DNA of 59,647 bases from assembly GCA_902783375.1 (NCBI GenBank), contig CACZQN010000060.1, positions 1 to 59,647 on the forward strand. Reading direction: 5' to 3'. The stretch's first letter is position 1; the number at the start of each line of letters is the position of its first letter. The notes beneath the pieces are model-generated. The model ran no database searches. It was not told where the DNA came from and saw only the letters and a program-made list of their open reading frames with translations. This document shows, one piece after another, positions 54,097 to 59,647 of the stretch. Source of the DNA: an uncultured Lachnospiraceae bacterium. Lineage in GTDB: Bacteria > Bacillota > Clostridia > Lachnospirales > Lachnospiraceae. A program made the translations under genes and the position numbers.

Positions 54097-55437
54097 TCAG
54101 TATCCCGCCGCATGAATTGCTTCCACGATCCGGCCTGCCACCTCATCACAGATCGCATCGGTGCCTGCTTCCACCATCACACGGACCAGCGGTTCCGTCC
54201 CGCTCTTTCTAAGCAGGACTCTTCCGTCTCCTGCAAGGCGTTCTTCTTCTTTCTTTGCCGCTTCGAGCACCGACGCATCCTGCATGCAGGCATTCTTGTC
54301 AGCCACCGGCACATTCACCAGTTTCTGCGGATAGATCGTCAGGCCGCTGATCAGTTCTGCGAGGGATTTCTTCGATTCGAGCATTGCCTCCATCACCTTC
54401 AGCGCGGTCAGCACACCGTCACCGGTGGTTGCATATTTGCTGAAAATGATATGACCGCTCTGCTCACCACCGAGCGTATAGCCTTCCTTCACCATGCACT
54501 CGGAGACATACTTATCACCGACATCGGTCTTCACCGACTTGAGTCCTTCTTCTTCCAGTGCCTTATAGAGGCCGAGGTTTGACATCACCGTCGTCACGAC
54601 CGTATTTCTTGCAAGCTCACCCTTCGATGCCAGATACTTGCCGCAGACATAGAGAATCCGGTCCCCATCGACAATATCCCCGACATCGTCGACCGCGATG
54701 CACCGGTCTGCATCCCCGTCGAATGCAAAGCCGACATCCAGCCCGTTCTCCAGCACAAAATTGCGGAGGTTCTCGATGTGTGTCGAGCCGACACCTGCAT
54801 TGATATTGGTTCCATCCGGCTCATCACCGATCACATAGGTCTTCGCACCCAGTGCATCAAAGACAGATTTTGCTGTCTGATGAGCGGATCCGTTCGCACA
54901 GTCAAGACCGACTTTCATGCCCTTGAAGGAGCGGGTCGCCAGCGAGATCAGATATCCGAGGTAGCGGTTTCTGCCGATCACATAGTCAACGGTTCTTCCG
55001 ACATTCTCTCTGGTCGCCAGCGGAATGGTGTCCATCGGAGAATCGATATACTCTTCGACCTTGGCCTCCACTTCCGGAGACATCTTGTGGCCGCTATCAT
55101 CAATCAGCTTGATTCCATTATCATAGAACGGATTGTGGCTGGCGGAGATCATGATTCCGCAGTCGAAGTCTTCCGTTCTCGCCACATAGGCGACGCTCGG
55201 GGTACTGGTGACATGCAGCAGATAGGCATCCGCTCCGCTCGCGGTAATGCCGGCTGCCAGGGCATATTCAAACATATAGCTGGAACGTCTGGTGTCTTTT
55301 CCGATCACGATCTTCGCCCTGTGCGCGCCCGAAGAATAATAATGTCCCAGGAATCTCCCGACCTTGAATGCATGGTCCACTCTCAGATTAACATTCGCTT
55401 CCCCACGGAAGCCGTCCGTACCGAAATACTTTCCCAT
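54097..55437 (-). CDS. glmM: Phosphoglucosamine mutase
   Basis: 446 residues. 'YFGTDGFRGEAN' at the start, the phosphoserine loop 'GIMISASHNPFYDNGIKL', the Mg site 'AFDGDADR' and the sugar loop 'GGEQSGH' are conserved. It makes glucosamine-1-phosphate for peptidoglycan. It lies downstream of a structured repeat copy. Confidence 0.96.
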   Translation of the reverse strand: MGKYFGTDGFRGEANVNLRVDHAFKVGRFLGHYYSSGAHRAKIVIGKDTRRSSYMFEYALAAGITASGADAYLLHVTSTPSVAYVARTEDFDCGIMISASHNPFYDNGIKLIDDSGHKMSPEVEAKVEEYIDSPMDTIPLATRENVGRTVDYVIGRNRYLGYLISLATRSFKGMKVGLDCANGSAHQTAKSVFDALGAKTYVIGDEPDGTNINAGVGSTHIENLRNFVLENGLDVGFAFDGDADRCIAVDDVGDIVDGDRILYVCGKYLASKGELARNTVVTTVMSNLGLYKALEEEGLKSVKTDVGDKYVSECMVKEGYTLGGEQSGHIIFSKYATTGDGVLTALKVMEAMLESKKSLAELISGLTIYPQKLVNVPVADKNACMQDASVLEAAKKEEERLAGDGRVLLRKSGTEPLVRVMVEAGTDAICDEVAGRIVEAIHAAGY

Positions 55438-55474
55438 TGTCTTTATCCTCTTATATTATATTCAGGCCAGGTGT

Positions 55475-55614
55475 CTTATAGACCGCCGCTTCGCGGCTAT
55501 TCGTTGCTTCGCAACTCCTGTCTATAAGCCCCGGCCATCCGGCCGGTAACCAGATGGTCTCCCATGGATTTGAAAGCAAGCTTTCATCCATGGGATGCCA
55601 TCTGGTTGTCGGTC
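55475..55614. repeat. Composite structured repeat, copy E
   Basis: A branched unit (55475-55528) closed by CTTATAGAC/GTCTATAAG holds hairpins CCGC-TTC-GCGG and GTTGC-TTC-GCAAC. CCGGTAA leads into a long hairpin (55548-55606) of stems AACCAGATGG, CCCATGGAT and GAAAGC-AA-GCTTTC, followed by TTGTCGGTCCTG. The flanks CCGGTAA and TTGTCGGTCCTG and the GCAAGC tip are shared with copy A (reversed). It lies between the DJ-1 and glmM genes, both on the minus strand. Confidence 0.82.
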
Positions 55615-55622
55615 CTGATTTA

Positions 55623-56180
55623 TTAACTGAACTGTGTTGTTTCCGCCAGTTCCTCAGCCTTTTCTTCGGAAACAAGCTGGGCTACCAGCGACAGGCCGAA
55701 ATCAAAAGCGGTTCCCATTCCTCTGCTGGTGGTCACATTGTCATCGACCACAACCCGCGCACCTTCGATAATCTGTGCACCGGTCAGCTTGTCTTCCCAG
55801 CCCGGGAAACAGATCGCTCTCTTGCCGTTCAGGATGCCGAGTCCTCCGAGAACCGACGGTGCTGCGCAGATGGCAGCGACCTTCTTCTCCGGATTGGCCG
55901 CGGCAACCTTGAATGCCTCGCCGAGACCTTCATGTGCTGCAAGCGTTGTCGTGCCCGGCAGTCCGCCCGGGATCACCAGAACATCTGCATCTTCCGGATT
56001 GATTTCTTCAAATGTTGTGTCACAAATCACCGGGATCTTGTGCGATCCCATGACTTCCTTCTTCCCCGTCACGGAAACGGTCTGTACCTCCACGCCGGCT
56101 CTCCGAAGCAGATCTACCGGTGTAAGTGCCTCAATTTCTTCAAATCCATCTGCCAGAAACAGATATACAAGTCTGCTCAT
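55623..56180 (-). CDS. DJ-1/PfpI-family protein
   Basis: 185 residues. The conserved Glu is in 'LADGFEEIEAL' and the reactive Cys in 'KVAAICAAPSVLG'. This matches the DJ-1/YajL subgroup, assigned protein or aldehyde detoxifying roles. ATG at 56180 follows GGAGG by 6 nt. Confidence 0.9.
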   Translation of the reverse strand: MSRLVYLFLADGFEEIEALTPVDLLRRAGVEVQTVSVTGKKEVMGSHKIPVICDTTFEEINPEDADVLVIPGGLPGTTTLAAHEGLGEAFKVAAANPEKKVAAICAAPSVLGGLGILNGKRAICFPGWEDKLTGAQIIEGARVVVDDNVTTSRGMGTAFDFGLSLVAQLVSEEKAEELAETTQFS

Positions 56181-56283
56181 CTCCATCCTCCAGATTCTCT
56201 TTTATCTTTTCAGGTCATCACATCCGCAATCCCTGACCTTCATCATAAACAATATCCGGCAGGAAAGCAAGAACCCTCTAAAA

Positions 56284-56313
56284 AAACCGAGGTTCGCATG
56301 TGAACCCCGGTTA
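56284..56313 (-). terminator. Terminator of the tRNA operon
   Basis: AACCGGGGTTC/GAACCTCGGTT-type stem (one mismatch) with a 6-nt loop, then TTTTTTTAGAG on the minus strand, 3 nt past the last tRNA. Confidence 0.85.
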
Positions 56314-56315
56314 TC

Positions 56316-56394
56316 TGCGGGCGACAGGACTTGAACCTGCACCCTTGCGGACTGGAACCTAAATCCAGCGCGTCTGCCATTCCGCCACGCCCGC
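56316..56394 (-). tRNA. tRNA-Leu(TAG)
   Basis: Acceptor GCGGGCG/CGCCCGC, anticodon stem CTGGA/TCCAG around TTTAGGT (anticodon TAG), a short variable arm and T arm CAGGTTCAAGTCCTG. CCA is not encoded. Confidence 0.93.
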
Positions 56395-56407
56395 GCAGGA
56401 AAAAGCT

Positions 56408-56478
56408 GGGCCAGGCGGATTTGAACCGCCGAATACAGGAGTCAAAGTCCTGTGCCTTAACCGCTTGGCGATGGCCCA
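56408..56478 (-). tRNA. tRNA-Gln(TTG)
   Basis: Anticodon stem CAGGA/TCCTG around CTTTGAC (anticodon TTG) and T arm GGCGGTTCAAATCCGCC; acceptor GGGCCA paired with TGGCCC. Confidence 0.93.
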
Positions 56479-56557
56479 AAAGACAGAACCGAGACGGTCC
56501 TGAAAAAGTTGTTGATATGAAAAATGCAAAGGCCGTCAGACCTTTGCATCTAATGAG

Positions 56558-56632
56558 GGTGGGTACTGGGACTCGAACCCAGGACCTTCAGAGCCACAAT
56601 CTGACGCGCTAACCAACTGTGCTATACCCACC
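56558..56632 (-). tRNA. tRNA-His(GTG)
   Basis: Anticodon loop TTGTGGC (GTG). The extra 5' G(-1) typical of tRNA-His is encoded and faces the discriminator C. Confidence 0.93.
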
Positions 56633-56664
56633 ATGAGTATTGACAACAGAGAAAACTCTCTGAA

Positions 56665-56738
56665 TGTGCCAAAAGGGATTCGAACCCCCGACACACGGCT
56701 TAGAAGGCCGTTGCTCTATCCAGCTGAGCTATTGGCAC
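56665..56738 (-). tRNA. tRNA-Arg(TCT)
   Basis: Acceptor GTGCCAA/TTGGCAC; anticodon stem ACGGC/GCCGT around CTTCTAA (anticodon TCT); T arm GGGGGTTCGAATCCC. Confidence 0.93.
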
Positions 56739-56774
56739 AAACCTCTCCCATGTCCGGTTTCAGGACATAAGAAA

Positions 56775-56845
56775 AGCGGGTGATGGGAATCGAACCCACG
56801 TTACCAGCTTGGAAGGCTGAAGTTCTACCATTGAACCACACCCGC
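56775..56845 (-). tRNA. tRNA-Gly(TCC)
   Basis: Acceptor GCGGGTG/CACCCGC; anticodon loop with TCC; T arm GTGGGTTCGATTCCCAT. A second glycine isoacceptor beside tRNA-Gly(GCC) at 8.3 kb. Confidence 0.93.
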
Positions 56846-56907
56846 GAAAGAACTATGTCTAATATATACGAAATTCCCTGATTTGTAAAGATCTAAATTT
56901 CGTACAA

Positions 56908-56982
56908 TCGGGGTGACAGGACTCGAACCTGCGACCTCCTGATCCCAAATCAGGCACTCTAGCCAAACTGAGCCACACCCCG
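56908..56982 (-). tRNA. tRNA-Pro(TGG)
   Basis: Acceptor CGGGGTG/CACCCCG; anticodon stem CTGAT around TTGGGAT (anticodon TGG); T arm GCAGGTTCGAGTCCTGT. First of the six-tRNA transcript. Confidence 0.93.
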
Positions 56983-57026
56983 GTATCTGATCTGGCAAAA
57001 GGTCTTCTGCCCCAACAGACTTAGCA

Positions 57027-57055
57027 ATTATACAAAACAAAGATCACATTGTCAA
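57027..57055 (-). promoter_or_regulatory. Promoter of the six-tRNA operon
   Basis: TTGACA (57050-57055), 17-nt spacer, TATAAT (57027-57032), full consensus, 45 nt before tRNA-Pro. Confidence 0.85.
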
Positions 57056-57088
57056 GAGGAAATTTTACTTTCTGAGAACATGCCTTTG

Positions 57089-57784
57089 TCATCTTCCGCA
57101 CAGGTCTTTCACGACTTCACCGGCGATGATCAGACCGACGACCGATGGCACAAATGCAACCGATCCCGGGGTTCTGGGCTCTTCTGCAGGCGTGATCGGC
57201 AGTTCCTCCGAGTACACCACCTTCAGCGAGCGGACGCCTCTTTTCTTCAGTTCCCTGCGCATCACCTTCGCCAGCGGACAGACATTGGTCTTATAGATAT
57301 CCGCCACCCGGAAGGCTGTCGGATCCAGTTTATTGCCGGCTCCCATCGAGGAGATGACCGGTACGCCGGCTTCTTTTGCAGCCATGATCAGTGCGATCTT
57401 TCCGCTGACCGTGTCGATCGCATCGACAACATAATCATAGTCTGCAAAATGAAACGCATCCTGTGTCTCCGGCAGGAAGAACATCTGTGAAGTGCGCACC
57501 ACACAGTCCGGATTGATTGCAAGCACCCTCTCCTTCGCCACCTCGACCTTTGGCCTTCCGATGGTCGTTGTCAGCGCGACAATCTGCCGGTTGATGTTGG
57601 TGGGATCGACCACATCCTTGTCGATCAGATCCAGTGCACCGATCCCGGAGCGCGCCAGACCTTCCACCACATGGCCGCCGACACCGCCGACGCCGAACAC
57701 GGCAACACGGGAGGCCGCCAGTTTCTCCATAGCAGCCTCCCCCAGAAGTTTCTCCGTTCTCTGAAAGATCTCTTTTCCCATCAT
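57089..57784 (-). CDS. tcdA: tRNA threonylcarbamoyladenosine dehydratase (ThiF/E1-like)
   Basis: 231 residues. An adenylating Rossmann fold 'VAVFGVGGVGGHVVEGLARSGIG' and 'DLIDKDVVDPTNINRQIVAL' with the ATP-binding Arg is followed by 'DAIDTVSGK'. It cyclises the t6A37 modification of tRNAs. Two adjacent ATG codons (57784, 57781) fit; the first overlaps the upstream stop (TGATG). It lies directly upstream of the tRNA operon. Confidence 0.9.
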   Translation of the reverse strand: MMGKEIFQRTEKLLGEAAMEKLAASRVAVFGVGGVGGHVVEGLARSGIGALDLIDKDVVDPTNINRQIVALTTTIGRPKVEVAKERVLAINPDCVVRTSQMFFLPETQDAFHFADYDYVVDAIDTVSGKIALIMAAKEAGVPVISSMGAGNKLDPTAFRVADIYKTNVCPLAKVMRRELKKRGVRSLKVVYSEELPITPAEEPRTPGSVAFVPSVVGLIIAGEVVKDLCGR

Positions 57785-58254
57785 CACTTCTCAAATATGT
57801 CCGGGACACCATTGCCGTTGGCATCGGTGCGGTCAATCTCATCCGGATGAACCGGCGGCATGCCGGCATGTCCGTCATGGTCATCATGCGGACGGCTGCC
57901 CACGCTCTCACTGGTGAAGACGCGGTTGCGGATTCTGGCCTCATCGACCAGCTTCGACAGCATATCCTTGACTTCCTTGGTATTCTTGATATTGATAATA
58001 TCAAAATTCCCCTTTGTCACATCCGAGCTGTCACAGTGAATCGTCCCGAGGCCGAACAGCTTCTGTCCGAAACTGCGCTTCAGCGTCACATCCGTGATGC
58101 GGTACAGACGGATCTCATCCTCTGTGCTGTTCAGGAAGCCGGTATTGATGTACAGCTTTTCCTCATCCAGCGAATACTTGGTAAAGCTCCATGGCAGTCC
58201 AAGGCAATTCCGCTTTCTACTCTGCCACAGATATGATTTCTTCTCTTTTGCCAT
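57784..58254 (-). CDS. PH-domain protein with EF-hand-like tail
   Basis: 156 residues. The body is a bacterial PH-like domain (bPH2, as in YdbS/YdbT): 'YSLDEEKLYINTGFLNSTEDEIRLYRITDVTLKRS' through 'IINIKNTKEVKDML'. There is no membrane helix. The C-terminus adds a His/Asp-rich stretch and 'DRTDANGNGVPDIFE', which resembles a calcium-binding DXNXNG loop. Function unknown. ATG at 58254 follows GGAG by 8 nt. Translationally coupled to tcdA. Confidence 0.75.
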   Translation of the reverse strand: MAKEKKSYLWQSRKRNCLGLPWSFTKYSLDEEKLYINTGFLNSTEDEIRLYRITDVTLKRSFGQKLFGLGTIHCDSSDVTKGNFDIINIKNTKEVKDMLSKLVDEARIRNRVFTSESVGSRPHDDHDGHAGMPPVHPDEIDRTDANGNGVPDIFEK

Positions 58255-58314
58255 GACACGCTCTCCTTCCAATCACCCGATCATCAGCCTTTCCGTGTTT
58301 ATCTTTTCTGTATT

Positions 58315-58374
58315 ACATAAAAAATCTCTCACTGTCAGTATACTGTTCATCAGTATACCACTTCAGTGGGAGAT
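58315..58374 (-). terminator. Terminator downstream of the SLATT-like gene
   Basis: An outer stem ATCTCCCACTG/CAGTGAGAGAT (one mismatch) and an inner CAGTATAC/GTATACTG hairpin are followed by TTTTTTATG on the minus strand. The 95 nt between it and the SLATT-like stop hold AT-rich sequence with no feature I recognise. Confidence 0.75.
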
Positions 58375-58469
58375 ATTCAATCGGAAGATCTGTCAGGGAG
58401 TGGCAAGGTTTTTCAGCATTCACGATATGTGAAATATCGAATATATATTACCTGCTTCTGCATGTCATC

Positions 58470-59462
58470 CTAAATATTCACTTCCGGTCTGTTCTTCTTC
58501 TGATAGGCGTACCAGCTGCTGTTCTCATTCAGTTCTTCTCTGGCAAGATTCAATAACAGTTCTTCGCTCTCTCCCTCTTTCCGGATCTCCTTCTCCGCCT
58601 TTTCATAGAGAGCGGCCATCCTGCGGTGATCCTGCTCCACATCTTCCAGGGACAGTTTCCCGTAATAATTTCCGGTAAATACTGTGACCGCAGAAAAGGT
58701 TCCCATGGCTACTTTCAGGATCACCCGGATCGTTTCCATCCTCTCAGGAGAAAGAAAGGCAGGTGCTCCGAACAGGCCGCCGAAAACAATCTCAAACACC
58801 AGCGCCGCGATATAGGTGATGACGGCAAGGATCATGGCTGTCTGCGTGAATCTTCCATCATCATGTTCCTTTTTCTCCGTGGTGATATATGCCCTCTGGT
58901 GATACGCTTTCTGGTCGATGATCCAGATGTCAAGCAGCGAGGCTGCAGGGCCATCCTTCTTCTGTTCTGTCACCGATCGTCCCCTGAACCGTTCAAGGAC
59001 CGCAACTGTCCACGGCACATCAAACTTCCACGGCCACGGCATCAGATCTGTGACACTCTCCCTGATACCAGCCCTGGCAAGGTAATACTGGACCCTGGCG
59101 CCTTCTGCCAGGAGACGGTATTCCAGATACTTTCTGTGGCAATGAAGACGATCCGCCACTCTGTTCACCGCAAACAGCGTCACGATGAACACACCACAGG
59201 CCAGAATCATCCCATGAAAATTAATCTCATCATAAAGCAGAAATGAAACCGACAGCAGTGTGCCTGCGAGGGAGAGTCCGAAGAGAATCCTGCGGTATTT
59301 CTCCGCATAGTACATGCTCAGAGCATCTGCATCCGCGTAGAGCCCGTCAATCTCCTTAAGGAGCGGATCCTTTATCTCCTTCTCGATATGGTACTTCCTC
59401 AGTTCCGGCCGGTCCTTCTCCTTCTCAAAGAGTTCTTCCGGTCTTTCCTTCTCCTGGTTCAT
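58470..59462 (-). CDS. Four-TM membrane protein with SLATT-like domain
   Basis: 330 residues. Membrane helices at about 58-77, 83-100, 209-231 and 246-265. The loop after helix 2, 'HRKYLEYRLLAEGARVQYYLARAGI', matches the 'YR-LAE-LR' pattern of SLATT (SMODS and SLOG-associating two-TM) proteins, and the tail 'ENSSWYAYQKKNRPEV' matches their usual C-terminal W-RP block. SLATT proteins are proposed pore-forming effectors in nucleotide-sensing defence modules. The ATG at 59462 follows GGAGG by 5 nt; ATG at 59474 is also possible. The partner gene would be to the right. Family call is moderate. Confidence 0.6.
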   Translation of the reverse strand: MNQEKERPEELFEKEKDRPELRKYHIEKEIKDPLLKEIDGLYADADALSMYYAEKYRRILFGLSLAGTLLSVSFLLYDEINFHGMILACGVFIVTLFAVNRVADRLHCHRKYLEYRLLAEGARVQYYLARAGIRESVTDLMPWPWKFDVPWTVAVLERFRGRSVTEQKKDGPAASLLDIWIIDQKAYHQRAYITTEKKEHDDGRFTQTAMILAVITYIAALVFEIVFGGLFGAPAFLSPERMETIRVILKVAMGTFSAVTVFTGNYYGKLSLEDVEQDHRRMAALYEKAEKEIRKEGESEELLLNLAREELNENSSWYAYQKKNRPEVNI

Positions 59463-59563
59463 CTTTCCCTCCATGATTTTATATCTCCATCCACCAAAAA
59501 CTGAAATTCTGTCATTTCAGGATCATTGTCAAGCATGATCGTTCTCTCACTCTCTTGCTACCT

Positions 59564-59647
59564 TTATTCAATCTTCAGCAGCCAGTCTGATAAATTGTGA
59601 ATCTTGATGCCTTCATAGTCATAGGTCTCATGTCTGGTATTGGCCAG
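59564..59647 (-). CDS. 3' end of an unidentified gene (cut by window edge)
   Basis: The last 27 codons and stop of a minus-strand frame that enters from the right. The residues ('NTRHETYDYEGIKIHNLSD') show no motif I can name. It ends 89 nt before the SLATT-like gene, close enough to be its operon partner. The gap has two small dyads (59501-59520 and 59521-59540). Confidence 0.45.
   Translation of the reverse strand: MANTRHETYDYEGIKIHNLSDWLLKIE

Noticed and set aside
56825-57040. A 71-codon frame through the tRNA genes
   Set aside because: It overlaps tRNA-Pro and tRNA-Gly and has no supporting signal.

Overview
The window reads as a chromosomal segment of a Gram-positive Firmicute, most likely a Clostridia/Lachnospiraceae-type anaerobe with moderate GC content. 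The support is a FeoA-FeoA-FeoB iron uptake operon, a single-chain GlyRS next to pyruvate,phosphate dikinase, GlnRS, an M16C peptidase, DUF6465 and DUF6110 proteins, PyrK-type pyrimidine synthesis, consensus sigma-A promoters (TTGACA-N17-TATAAT), strong AGGAGG ribosome-binding sites and a CIRCE element. The taxonomic call is inference from gene content. Nearly all genes lie on the minus strand. Exceptions are a tRNA-Gly, an Suv3-like helicase, a cold-shock protein and some candidate small RNAs. I see no prophage, insertion sequence or CRISPR array.

Layout. 0-4 kb: AbrB regulator and the edge of a membrane acyltransferase, a lipoprotein, and htpG behind a CIRCE operator. 4-8 kb: pyrC-pyrF-pyrK-galE. 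8.2-10 kb: tRNA-Gly(GCC) and htrA. 10-17.5 kb: pepF-argS-acyltransferase-rlmI, a DUF6465 protein, holA. 17.5-18.6 kb: a gene-poor kilobase with a candidate ncRNA, composite structured repeats, four copies of a 52-bp tandem repeat and a second candidate ncRNA under a DtxR-like box. 18.6-25.1 kb: metal homeostasis (DtxR regulator, P1B ATPase plus DUF6110, then feoA-feoA-feoB-Fur-like-HMA). 25-28.5 kb: tandem amidotransferase-exoA-mutY. 28.5-34 kb: oxidoreductase, VanZ, LacI regulator and rhamnosidase-like hydrolase, with matching LacI-type operators. 34-46 kb: Suv3-like helicase, ppdK, glyS, lipoprotein, recO, era, M16C peptidase. 46-55.5 kb: csp, glnS, SleB-like hydrolase, rarA, clpX, clpP, tig, glmM. 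55.6-59.6 kb: DJ-1 protein, a six-tRNA operon (Pro-Gly-Arg-His-Gln-Leu), tcdA, a PH-domain protein, a SLATT-like four-TM protein and the 3' end of one more gene.

The coding content is mostly housekeeping. The novelty is between genes. (1) A family of composite palindromic elements (about 17.87-18.13, 30.41-30.60, 48.29-48.35 and 55.48-55.61 kb) shares one fold: a closing stem, a three-way junction with two TTC-capped hairpins, and one long hairpin. Stem sequences differ between copies but stay paired, so the fold itself seems to be conserved. (2) A LacI-type operator (perfect 26-bp palindrome) sits on the start of a strong promoter at the 3' end of the lacI gene; that promoter runs into a terminator after about 90 nt with no reading frame, a candidate repressor-controlled small RNA. 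(3) A GTTAGG-N5-CTAAC dyad, resembling DtxR/IdeR half-sites, lies at the start of another orphan promoter and again upstream of feoB, suggesting an iron-responsive small RNA. All of these are predictions from sequence alone.
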